DNA of 64,000 bases from Labilibacter sediminis (GTDB lineage Bacteria; Bacteroidota; Bacteroidia; Bacteroidales; Marinilabiliaceae). The first letter of the stretch is position 1, and each line of letters starts with the position of its first letter. The stretch spans positions 1-64,000 of the forward strand of contig NZ_VCHY01000008.1 in assembly GCF_005877885.1 (NCBI RefSeq), written 5' to 3'. The position numbers were made by a program, and so were the translations under genes. The notes below the pieces were generated by a model. That model did not search any database. It had not been told where the DNA came from and saw only the letters and a list, made by a program, of their open reading frames with translations. This document shows positions 1 to 7,522 of this stretch, one piece after another.

Positions 1-1072
1 TTCCAATTTTCATCCAGTGGCGTGATCGTAGCCACCCTGTCGGTGATCACTACCGAGATATTCACAGGCGTCTCATCGATGCTCCAGATCATATTGGCAT
101 CCAATGTCTCTACATCATCGATATAATCATCCAATGCGATAGTAGTAAAGCTGCCTCCCTCGGCAATGCTTTGGTTGGGGATATCGGAGATCACTGGCAG
201 GTCATTTACTGCGGTCACCGTGAAGGTCGCCTGATCGGTGACTTCAAGACCGCCTTCATCTCTAGCTCTGAAGGTGATGGTTTCGCTGCCATTCCAGTTT
301 TCATCCAGTGGCGTGATGGTAGCCACCCTGTCGGTGATCACTACCGAGATATTGACAGGTACCTCATCGATGCTCCAGATCATATTGGCATCCAATGTCT
401 CTACATCATCGATATAATCATCCAATGCTATCGTGGCAAAACTTCCGCCCTCGGCAATACTTTGGTTAGGGATATCGGAGATCACTGGCAGGTCATTTAC
501 TGCGGTCACCGTGAAGGTCGCCTGATCAGTGACTTCAAGACCGCCTTCATCTCTAGCTCTGAAGGTGATGGTTTCGCTGCCATTCCAATTTTCATCCAGT
601 GGCGTGATCGTAGCCACCCTGTCGGTGATCACTACCGAGATATTCACCGGCGTTTCATCGATGCTCCAGATCATATTGGCATCCAAAGTCTCTATGTCAT
701 CGATATAATCATCCAGGGCTATCGTGGCAAAGCTTCCGCCCTCGGCAATACTTTGGTTAGGGATATCTGAGATCACAGGAAGATCATTTTCTGCGGTCAC
801 CGTGAAAGTGGCCTGGTCGGTTACCTGAAACCCATCTCCATCCTCAGCCTGAAAAGTAATGGTTTCGCTACCGTTCCAGTTTTCATCCAATGCTATGATA
901 GTAGCTACACGATCTGTAATATCGACAGAAATATTAACTGGAGTTTCAATTATTGACCATAAAATATCTGCATCAGGCGTTTCTAATCCATCATCGATAT
1001 AATCATCTAATGTTATTGTAGAAAAACCATCTCCTTCAGCTATGGTTTGATTGGGAATATCTGATATAACAG
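1..1072 (-). repeat. Tandem 291-bp coding repeats, near-identical copies
   Basis: The same string recurs at 190, 481 and 772, a period of exactly 291 bp (97 codons). The unit nearest the gene start is 294 bp and clearly diverged. Copies 2-4 differ by only a few bases and are about 49% G+C by hand count, whereas parts of copy 1 are near 30%. This suggests recent amplification or gene conversion of one module within the gene. Confidence 0.9.
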
Positions 1073-1160
1073 GAGGCGTTTGCGCATTTGATGTAATACT
1101 TAGAAAAATTACAAAACAAATCAGCAAACAAACCTTATTATAAAGTAGTTGAAACATCAT
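1..1160 (-). CDS. Secreted tandem Ig-like/cadherin-like repeat protein, N-terminal part (3' end beyond window)
   Basis: The minus strand is open from ATG at 1160 to the window edge (386 codons, no stop). Residues 1-27 form a signal peptide ending in SNAQ. Repeats of 97-98 residues follow, each starting PVISDIPNQ, passing through LDDYIDD and LDENWNGSETITF, and ending TFTVTA-N-D. Three full repeats and part of a fourth are visible. This resembles the Ig-like/cadherin-like modules of large Bacteroidota surface or T9SS-exported proteins; the C-terminal sorting domain, if any, lies outside. Repeat 1 is AT-rich and divergent, while repeats 2-4 are nearly identical in DNA and much richer in G+C. Overlapping reading frames on the plus strand are shadows of this repeat. 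Function beyond adhesion or scaffolding cannot be inferred. Confidence 0.85.
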   Translation of the reverse strand, partial: MMFQLLYNKVCLLICFVIFLSITSNAQTPPVISDIPNQTIAEGDGFSTITLDDYIDDGLETPDADILWSIIETPVNISVDITDRVATIIALDENWNGSETITFQAEDGDGFQVTDQATFTVTAENDLPVISDIPNQSIAEGGSFATIALDDYIDDIETLDANMIWSIDETPVNISVVITDRVATITPLDENWNGSETITFRARDEGGLEVTDQATFTVTAVNDLPVISDIPNQSIAEGGSFATIALDDYIDDVETLDANMIWSIDEVPVNISVVITDRVATITPLDENWNGSETITFRARDEGGLEVTDQATFTVTAVNDLPVISDIPNQSIAEGGSFTTIALDDYIDDVETLDANMIWSIDETPVNISVVITDRVATITPLDENW

Positions 1161-1359
1161 AGACTTACTTTTTATTCGGTATCATATCGAATAATAAAAA
1201 TAAGCCGTTAATTGAGTGGCTACATGTTTATTTTGATTAAGCTACTTATTTCAGATGTAAAAAGAATGAATAATCAACAACAATCTAATGTATTAAGTAA
1301 TAGGTTAATTACAATGCTCCTTCTTCGCTATAAAAACCTATTATCACGATGGAGAAATA

Positions 1360-2169
1360 CTATCTCAACCTGTTAAGTTCAGCTTTTACGTTTTTGATTT
1401 CTTTTTTAATTTTTGAAATCTCTTTAAGTACAAACGAGATTTCATATCCATCACTTATAGCTTGCTTATCGAATTTCTCCATCACAATATAATAATGGCT
1501 TTTTCCTATAAACTGAACTTTTAATGGTTTGTCTTCATTTTGAGAAATAAAATCAATGATACCATTATCTTTATTGTCTTTATAGTTGACTACTTCCCAA
1601 TAACTACCTCCATCCTCAAAGTGCCTGTTATTAAATCCATCTTCCGGAATTTCTTCACTCAAAACAGATTGATCTTTGTGATACACTTTTATTTTTTTGT
1701 GATGAATATATTTATCACCTGCATACCTACTCGAAATATAGAAATTACCCTCCATATCGAGATGTGCTCTTAGATAGGTTCTATTATATGAATTTTGTGG
1801 TTTTTGCCTTTTGTGAATAAGGATCTCCTTTTCTCCATAATCGGCACTCACAGTAAAGTTCTTCATTAACACCTTAAGCTCAGCCTCTTTACCAACCAAT
1901 GCACTATCAAAAAACTGTAAATTTCTTTCTTGTTCACCAATCTTTATCTTTCGTATTAAATCTTCTGCACGGGTTACATATTCTATTTCACCAGAAAACT
2001 CTTCCACAATAGAATCCAGTACAACCATGGCGTCATTAAACTGCTCTGAAATAAACATATCATTGGCTCGAGTATATTTTTCCTTTGCAATTTCCTCTGG
2101 AGTTGGTCCACATGAAACCAAAAACACAAGTATTCCAATGATGATAAATAATGTCCTTAAATCTTTCAT
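1360..2169 (-). CDS. Hypothetical lipoprotein with TPR-like N-terminus
   Basis: I do not recognise a named family. The N-terminus is a lipoprotein signal with lipobox LVSC (Cys20). Residues 25-75 look helical and TPR-like (a repeated A-x-D-M/L pattern). The middle (about 100-230) is mixed with several Tyr/His-rich strands, and the end (about 245-269) is a basic coiled coil. It is probably anchored in the periplasm or outer membrane. Its upstream region (2170-2271) is about 85% identical to that of the RND adaptor gene at 36592, so the two genes may share a regulator. It stands alone; the next gene upstream is ssb, which has its own terminator. Confidence 0.75.
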   Translation of the reverse strand: MKDLRTLFIIIGILVFLVSCGPTPEEIAKEKYTRANDMFISEQFNDAMVVLDSIVEEFSGEIEYVTRAEDLIRKIKIGEQERNLQFFDSALVGKEAELKVLMKNFTVSADYGEKEILIHKRQKPQNSYNRTYLRAHLDMEGNFYISSRYAGDKYIHHKKIKVYHKDQSVLSEEIPEDGFNNRHFEDGGSYWEVVNYKDNKDNGIIDFISQNEDKPLKVQFIGKSHYYIVMEKFDKQAISDGYEISFVLKEISKIKKEIKNVKAELNRLR

Positions 2170-2271
2170 CTGTTTAAATTTATTTCTCTATAGTCAGATA
2201 GAACTCGCAAACAATTTTTCTTATCCACCTGTTTATCAATTCGGATAATCAAATTTAAATGCTCGTTTCAT
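2170..2271 (-). promoter_or_regulatory. Upstream element shared with the RND operon, copy A
   Basis: This 102-bp stretch directly upstream of the lipoprotein ATG matches 36593-36696 at about 85% by hand alignment, with a 2-nt gap. Both copies contain an 11-codon ORF, MKRA-(F or C)-KFDYPN-stop (here 2271-2236), then a possible -33 TTG and a TTTG-containing -7-like box 21 bp apart, then ATTTAAACAG and the gene's ATG. It could be a promoter plus operator, a leader-peptide region or part of a dispersed repeat. Confidence 0.65.
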
Positions 2272-2432
2272 GTGTATTTCTTCTTAAAAAATATAATTAA
2301 GCTCATAGGTTAATTATCCATTGATTTATATATTTTTTGAGTTGCAACAAAAATATTGATTTTAATTTCAATTCATGAAAATCATATACATTTTTAGCTG
2401 TTTTTGTTTTGTCTGATGAAAAAACAAGGCAC

Positions 2433-2459
2433 AAAAAAACCGGTATTAAACCGGCTTTT
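2433..2459 (-). terminator. Intrinsic terminator of ssb
   Basis: On the minus strand, AAAAGCCGG, a short TTTAATA loop and CCGGTTTTTTT form a hairpin with a U-tract, 10 bp after the ssb stop. Confidence 0.7.
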
Positions 2460-2469
2460 ATAATTGATC

Positions 2470-2790
2470 CTAATTTAAAAACTCGAAATCTTTTACATTT
2501 ACATGAAGAGCTGATTGAATTTCACCGTCTTTGTTCTTGTATCCGGAGCTGTATGGCTCTCCTTCAATCAAAACTTTCTTACCCTTTTTAAGGTATTCGG
2601 CAAACTTGGTATCACTTTCCTTACTGCGCCAAATAACAGCTCTTATCCATTCAGTTTTTTCAACTTTCTCGCCTTTAGAGTTTTTGTAATCTTTAGAAAC
2701 TGCGACATCAAAATTAATTGCTTTACTAGTTCCTACTTCATTAACTGTGGCATCGTTTCCGATATTTCCACTTAATAATACTTTTAACAT
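2470..2790 (-). CDS. ssb: Single-stranded DNA-binding protein (Ssb family, short form)
   Basis: The 106 residues are a single OB-fold: MLKVLLSGNIGNDA at the start, a central WIRAVIW strand, then the conserved LKKGKKVLIEGEPYSS segment and a final VNVKDFEFLN strand. Ssb binds ssDNA in replication, repair and recombination. The protein stops right after the OB fold and lacks the disordered region and acidic DxDIPF-type tip through which classical SSB recruits partners. It is therefore more likely a secondary or accessory SSB than the essential one. It is monocistronic, with its own terminator. Confidence 0.88.
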   Translation of the reverse strand: MLKVLLSGNIGNDATVNEVGTSKAINFDVAVSKDYKNSKGEKVEKTEWIRAVIWRSKESDTKFAEYLKKGKKVLIEGEPYSSGYKNKDGEIQSALHVNVKDFEFLN

Positions 2791-2897
2791 GTTGAATTTT
2801 GGTTTAATTAAAAAAAATCAACCTTAAATTAAACAATAATATTAATACTTACAACGATTCATCAATTAAAATTAAGATAATTCACTTACATTCAAGA

Positions 2898-3941
2898 CTA
2901 AAAGTCCTTATCCTGGTTTTCTTTTAATAGTTTTTTTGTGCTTAACAGGCCGCATGCCGCATAAATATCCTCACCTCTTGATTTACGAATAGTAGTAATT
3001 ATGCCTTTTTTCTCAAGTACTTCTTTAAATCGTTCCATCACAACATGAGAAGATCCATTTAATGGCGTATCCGGTATTGGGTGAAATTTAATGAGGTTAA
3101 CACGCGACTTTAAACCAGAAACCAACTTTACTAATTCCTTTGCATGCTCAACAGAATCATTCACATCCTCAAACATAATATATTCAAAAGATATACGTCT
3201 TTGTCTGCCAAAATCGTATTCTTTAAGCACACTAATAACTTGCTCTATGGGATAAACATTTTCAATGGGCATAAGCTCTTTTCGCTGGTCGTTATAAGGA
3301 CTATGCATACTTATGGCCAGATGACATTCACTATTCTCAATAAAATGACGCATTGCAGGTACGACTCCAATGGTAGAGACATTTATTCTTCGCGGACTCC
3401 AGGCAAATCCCCAATCAGAAGTAATAATTTCAAGGCTTTTCATCACCTCTGATATATTATCCAATGGCTCACCCATACCCATATAAACCAGATTTGTCAA
3501 CTGATCGCTTTCAGGAATACTTACCATTTGATTTACGATTTGTCCTGCAGTAAGGTTCTTCTGAAAGCCCTGTTTTCCGGTCATGCAAAACAGACAGCCC
3601 ATTTTACATCCTACCTGAGAGCTGACACATAAGGTTTTTCTGTTTTCTGAAGGAATATAAGCTGACTCAACAAATTGATTGACATCTGTATGAAACAAAT
3701 ATTTTTTTGTACCATCAACCGACTCCTGCACATTGTCATAATTGGCTAAACCCAGTTCATACTTATCTTTTAATAAATCTCTATTTTTCTTTGAAATATT
3801 GAGCATCTCATCAATACTTCTCACTTTCTTTTTATATAACCAATCGGCCAATTGTTTTGCAACAAAACCAGGAAACCCCAATTCTTTAGCAACTACTTTT
3901 AATTCTTCTAATGTTTTACCAAATAATACTTCCTTACCCAT
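2898..3941 (-). CDS. rlmN: 23S rRNA (adenine2503-C2) / tRNA (adenine37-C2) methyltransferase RlmN
   Basis: This radical-SAM enzyme methylates C2 of A2503 in 23S rRNA, and A37 in some tRNAs. The 347 residues are full length. The N-terminal HhH-like region (about 1-90) includes FVAKQLADWLYKK. The cluster motif CKMGCLFC (CxxxCxxC) lies near residues 112-119. Further on are NLVYMGMGEPLDN, RRINVSTIGVVP, HLAISMHSP and LIKFHPIP. The late Cys in YAACGLLS is the conserved methyl-carrying cysteine. It starts 19 bp after the fpr stop, so the two are probably co-transcribed. Confidence 0.95.
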   Translation of the reverse strand: MGKEVLFGKTLEELKVVAKELGFPGFVAKQLADWLYKKKVRSIDEMLNISKKNRDLLKDKYELGLANYDNVQESVDGTKKYLFHTDVNQFVESAYIPSENRKTLCVSSQVGCKMGCLFCMTGKQGFQKNLTAGQIVNQMVSIPESDQLTNLVYMGMGEPLDNISEVMKSLEIITSDWGFAWSPRRINVSTIGVVPAMRHFIENSECHLAISMHSPYNDQRKELMPIENVYPIEQVISVLKEYDFGRQRRISFEYIMFEDVNDSVEHAKELVKLVSGLKSRVNLIKFHPIPDTPLNGSSHVVMERFKEVLEKKGIITTIRKSRGEDIYAACGLLSTKKLLKENQDKDF

Positions 3942-3960
3942 AACAGCAATACGTTTTCTT

Positions 3961-4626
3961 TTAAAAGTAAATTTCAGCTATAATATTCTCGAAATCTACA
4001 CCTTTACCCAAAATGATATCTCTTACTTCCACAACCATTTCAGGATTGCCACAAAGGTAATATTTAATCTGTTTTGGTAATTCTTTTTCTGATTTCAACC
4101 AATTTGTTAATCTTCCCTGTATGATTCCTTTCCCCCCACTCTCCCTGGTACAAAACCTAAGGTAATTCTCTTTCAGATGAGCAGAAAAAAGATTTTGAAA
4201 TAAAAACTGATCCACAGTTCTGGAACCATGCAATAACTTTTGTGGCAATTTACCTCCGGACTCCACCATTGAAATAAATGGAGCAATTCCTGTTCCTGTG
4301 GCTATCCACCATTCATTTGTTCCTGAAAAAGTAAACTTTCCAAACGGCTCTGAAACCAATATTTCATCACCAGGTTTTAAATTCTTTAACTGCGGTGTTA
4401 ACAAACCATCGGGATTTACATCAAACAAGATTCGCATATAATCCTTCTGATTTCCACTAGCTATACTATATAAGCGCGGATCATCTTTATGGTTTAAAGC
4501 AATAGCCACAACCTGACCCGGAATAAAATCAAACTTCCTATTAAATTTTAATGTATAATAGCCATCGACTATTTCCTCTACAGATATTAGTTTATGCGAG
4601 AATAGTTCTTTTCTTTTTCTGGACAT
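3961..4626 (-). CDS. fpr: Ferredoxin--NADP(+) reductase family flavoprotein
   Basis: This is an FAD- and NAD(P)H-binding oxidoreductase that moves electrons between NADPH and ferredoxin/flavodoxin. The FAD-binding barrel carries RLYSIASG (RxYS motif). The nucleotide domain has WIATGTGIAPF, later CGNPEMV, and ends in an aromatic (EIYF), as in bacterial FPRs. The frame is open to an ATG at 4650. I prefer the ATG at 4626 because a -7 box (TATGTTTG, 4644-4651) and the tail of a terminator overlap the upstream ATG. The domain fits either start. It is upstream of rlmN in an apparent two-gene operon; RlmN needs reduced flavodoxin/ferredoxin, which makes the pairing sensible. Confidence 0.88.
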   Translation of the reverse strand: MSRKRKELFSHKLISVEEIVDGYYTLKFNRKFDFIPGQVVAIALNHKDDPRLYSIASGNQKDYMRILFDVNPDGLLTPQLKNLKPGDEILVSEPFGKFTFSGTNEWWIATGTGIAPFISMVESGGKLPQKLLHGSRTVDQFLFQNLFSAHLKENYLRFCTRESGGKGIIQGRLTNWLKSEKELPKQIKYYLCGNPEMVVEVRDIILGKGVDFENIIAEIYF

Positions 4627-4643
4627 TTTGATGTTTTGCAGAT

Positions 4644-4651
4644 CAAACATA
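4644..4651 (-). promoter_or_regulatory. Possible -7 box for fpr-rlmN
   Basis: TATGTTTG on the minus strand fits TAnnTTTG. No good -33 TTG is visible 19-21 bp upstream. It lies just after the terminator hairpin and 17 bp before the ATG at 4626. Confidence 0.35.
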
Positions 4652-4682
4652 AAAAAGCCGCACTTTGTTTAAAAAATGCGAC
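4650..4682 (-). terminator. Terminator after the SRPBCC gene
   Basis: On the minus strand, GTCGCA pairs with TGCGGC (one G-U) across a 14-nt loop, followed by six T. It separates the SRPBCC gene from fpr. Confidence 0.65.
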
Positions 4683-4708
4683 TCTATAGAATACAAAACG
4701 GCTATATC

Positions 4709-5722
4709 TTATTTAACAGGTAAGTAAACTTCTGTTACCCATTTTCTTTTATCCTGTTCTTCCATTGGGTTATTTAGATATACTTCAAACGGAGCAACAT
4801 CTTTATTTTCTTTTATTTTGTGAGTGCGAGCATAGGTCATGCCGGTAGCCCAGGCATTAGGCAAATGCTCATAATCACCTGTAAATTTAATTTTAAGTGC
4901 TTTAATAGTTGGTACTTCATCAATGTAGTAAGGCGCTTGAGTTTCTATTTTCTCTTTTAACGGAATAGCTGCTGTATACACACAATCGCCCGTCATAAAA
5001 TCAAATTTGTGATAAATTGAAAAAGCTTTTTGATATTGAAGCGAATTTTCTTCAGCATAACTACTAAGGTTATTAAATGATGTTTTCATTGTTTCTCCAA
5101 CCTCGTCCATTGTACAAGCCACTTTTTCTCCCATATATGTTACCTGATCGAATTCCACAATTCCTTCTATTTCTACCTTTGAAGAAACATATCCCTTTTC
5201 GGCTAATTCTTTAATCATCTTTAAACCTCGCTCATAGTCCATACCAATCATTGGCTCCATCATTTTTGTCATAAAGCGTACAACAAATGGCATCTCCCCC
5301 TTCATTCCCCAGGTAATTTCAGTTGTTGAGTCATTTACATTATTAAACTGCCAGTATACAAACGACTTTGATTCCATCGGGGATATGAATAGTATATCCT
5401 GCTCAATTGATTTTTGATCTTCAATTTTAACATGGGTAATGGTTCCTGACCCAACAAGCTCCCCACTCCATGAATACGCATCTTGCACCGACATTCCATC
5501 TCCACTCACATTTACTTCTGCATCGGGTTCCATACATAGCCATGGCGACCATGCTGACCATTTATTAAAATCCTGCACAAGATTAAATACCTCTGCATTG
5601 GATTTATTTACTGTTATTGATCTTTTTACATCGTAATTACCATCAAGAGTTGCCAGCCAAATTGCAGCTGCTCCAATGGCTATAACAATAATAATTAAAA
5701 TGCTTAATAAAAACTTTTTCAT
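4709..5722 (-). CDS. SRPBCC (polyketide cyclase-like) + GyrI-like effector-binding protein, membrane-anchored
   Basis: Residues 1-25 are a single hydrophobic anchor. About 32-175 form an SRPBCC/START-like ligand cup, recognisable by VFNLVQDFNKWSAWSPW at its start and a long C-terminal helix (FMTKMMEPMIGMDYERGL). About 180-337 resemble the GyrI-like/AraC effector-binding fold, beginning VEIEGIVEFDQVTYMG and ending VTEVYLPVK. This pairing of two small-molecule-binding folds recurs in Bacteroidota, but its ligand is not known to me. It is followed by a terminator, so it is probably a single-gene unit. Confidence 0.8.
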   Translation of the reverse strand: MKKFLLSILIIIVIAIGAAAIWLATLDGNYDVKRSITVNKSNAEVFNLVQDFNKWSAWSPWLCMEPDAEVNVSGDGMSVQDAYSWSGELVGSGTITHVKIEDQKSIEQDILFISPMESKSFVYWQFNNVNDSTTEITWGMKGEMPFVVRFMTKMMEPMIGMDYERGLKMIKELAEKGYVSSKVEIEGIVEFDQVTYMGEKVACTMDEVGETMKTSFNNLSSYAEENSLQYQKAFSIYHKFDFMTGDCVYTAAIPLKEKIETQAPYYIDEVPTIKALKIKFTGDYEHLPNAWATGMTYARTHKIKENKDVAPFEVYLNNPMEEQDKRKWVTEVYLPVK

Positions 5723-5816
5723 TACAATACGGTTTTAATAGTTAAATCATTTGGTTATTAGACAGTTCTATTATTCAGACGACTTAAAATATGAAATATT
5801 TGCTTGTTATACAATG

Positions 5817-7280
5817 TTATAAATAAACAACATTAGAGCCTTTACTCTCATTGTTGGTTTTACTAATGGTAGTGACCTGAAATCCAAACACATCTTCTTC
5901 TGATTTTAAAACATCACTGATATTAATCTTACGTTTATCCGTTAGTAACATCAACTGTTTAAGTCCTCCTTTTTTAAAAACATAAATGGCATACCTGTTT
6001 TCTTTTCCTTCCGACCTTAATCGTTTATGTTTCCACCTTAATTGATCTTTTTTAACGGTTAGTTCTAACGGGGCTGATGGAATATGATTATCAATCCACC
6101 TCATTGAAGGCACTAATGAAGGATACTTATATAGGTTTACTTTTAAAGAATCTGTAAATCCCAGCTCATTTTTTTTAAAGTGTCGATGACTAAAAAACAC
6201 GCTTCCGGAGGCCACCGGATTATTACGTACATATTTTAACTGATGTACCATTTGGTCAGGATCCTGCCATACTTTATTGTCACCATTTAATTTATAGAGG
6301 GCATGTCCCACATAAACACTTTTACCATAAGCATTATCTGTCCACCAACGGGTTAAATGCTCAAAAGGAACAGCAGGATGATCTGTACTCCAGTACAGCT
6401 GAGGAGTCACATAATCGATCCACCCTTCATCTAACCACTTTAAAACATCAGCATATAAATGATCATAATTGGTGACACCAGCACCTGTATCAGATCCCCT
6501 TACATCGTCTTTTTTATTTCGCCAAACACCAAAAGGACTCACTCCAAACTTAACGTTTGGATCTATCTTTTTGATAGACTCATTTAACTGTCGAATGGTT
6601 TGGTTCACATTTTCCCGTCGCCAGTCATTTATGTTTGGATACTTATTTTTAAAAGGTTTATAGGTCATTGAATCGGGAAACTCCTCTCCGCCAACAGGGT
6701 ATGGATAAAAATAATCGTCGAAATGTATTCCATCAACCTCATACCCTTCAACAATTTCCTTAACTATATTAATTATGTGCGCCTTACATTTATCTAATCC
6801 CGGATTATAATATTTCTTACCGCCATAGGTCACAACCCATTCAGGGTGCTTCAGGGCCGGATGCTTTTTATGAAGTTTTTCATTTTTACTATTGGTAATA
6901 CGGTATGGATTTATCCAGGCATGAAATTCAATTCCTCTTTTATGCGTCTCTTTTATCCAAAATTTAAGCGGATTATACCCCGGACCTTTCCCTTGCGATC
7001 CGGTTAAATATCTCGACCATGGTTCATACTTTGAAGGATAAAACGTATCGGCACTCGGTCGAACCTGCACAAACAAAGTGTTAAAATTATGCTGCTGATA
7101 AAAATCCAGAATTGAAACAATTTCGGCTTTTTGCTCTTTTATAGATAAAGTTTTTGAGGAAGGCCAATCAATATTAGCCACTGTTGCTACCCAGGCTCCT
7201 CTTAACTCTACTGTAGGGTTTTGACTACATAGATTTCCTTTAAATATGACAATAAAAAGAATTAAAACTAAACCTCTCAT
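5817..7280 (-). CDS. GHL10 family (YddW/DUF187-like) glycoside hydrolase-like protein
   Basis: A signal peptide (about 1-20, ending NLCSQ) is followed by LRGAWVATVANIDWPS, the typical opening of the GHL10 TIM barrel. Then come FVQVRPSADTFYPS, WINPYRI, VDGIHFDDYFYPYP (likely catalytic-site Asp residues), KFGVSPFGVWRN and YVTPQLYWS. The last ~80 residues look like an Fn3-like strand-rich domain. Members are proposed to act on cell-wall or exopolysaccharide glycans; the substrate is unproven. At 487 residues the length is normal for the family. Confidence 0.9.
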   Translation of the reverse strand: MRGLVLILFIVIFKGNLCSQNPTVELRGAWVATVANIDWPSSKTLSIKEQKAEIVSILDFYQQHNFNTLFVQVRPSADTFYPSKYEPWSRYLTGSQGKGPGYNPLKFWIKETHKRGIEFHAWINPYRITNSKNEKLHKKHPALKHPEWVVTYGGKKYYNPGLDKCKAHIINIVKEIVEGYEVDGIHFDDYFYPYPVGGEEFPDSMTYKPFKNKYPNINDWRRENVNQTIRQLNESIKKIDPNVKFGVSPFGVWRNKKDDVRGSDTGAGVTNYDHLYADVLKWLDEGWIDYVTPQLYWSTDHPAVPFEHLTRWWTDNAYGKSVYVGHALYKLNGDNKVWQDPDQMVHQLKYVRNNPVASGSVFFSHRHFKKNELGFTDSLKVNLYKYPSLVPSMRWIDNHIPSAPLELTVKKDQLRWKHKRLRSEGKENRYAIYVFKKGGLKQLMLLTDKRKINISDVLKSEEDVFGFQVTTISKTNNESKGSNVVYL

Positions 7281-7522
7281 ACCTTGAAAAACAATTTATT
7301 TCAAATATGTAACTTTTTACAGCAACTTTTAGCACACTTTTTGATAAATGTCTGATTTAAAAAAATCTTGTAAATTGTATCGAGAAATAAAATAGAACAA
7401 CAGCTAAACAATAGCTTTACTTTTTATTTATCTAAATGAAGATATTTAATTTTTCAATTGAAATATCTCATTAAAAACGGGCGAAATCACTCAGTGTACT
7501 CTGAAAATAAACTTTAAAATAT

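Noticed and set aside
171-770. 199-codon open frame on the plus strand with two repeats
   Set aside because: It is the antisense frame of the minus-strand Ig-like repeat gene, which has a signal peptide and recognisable repeats.
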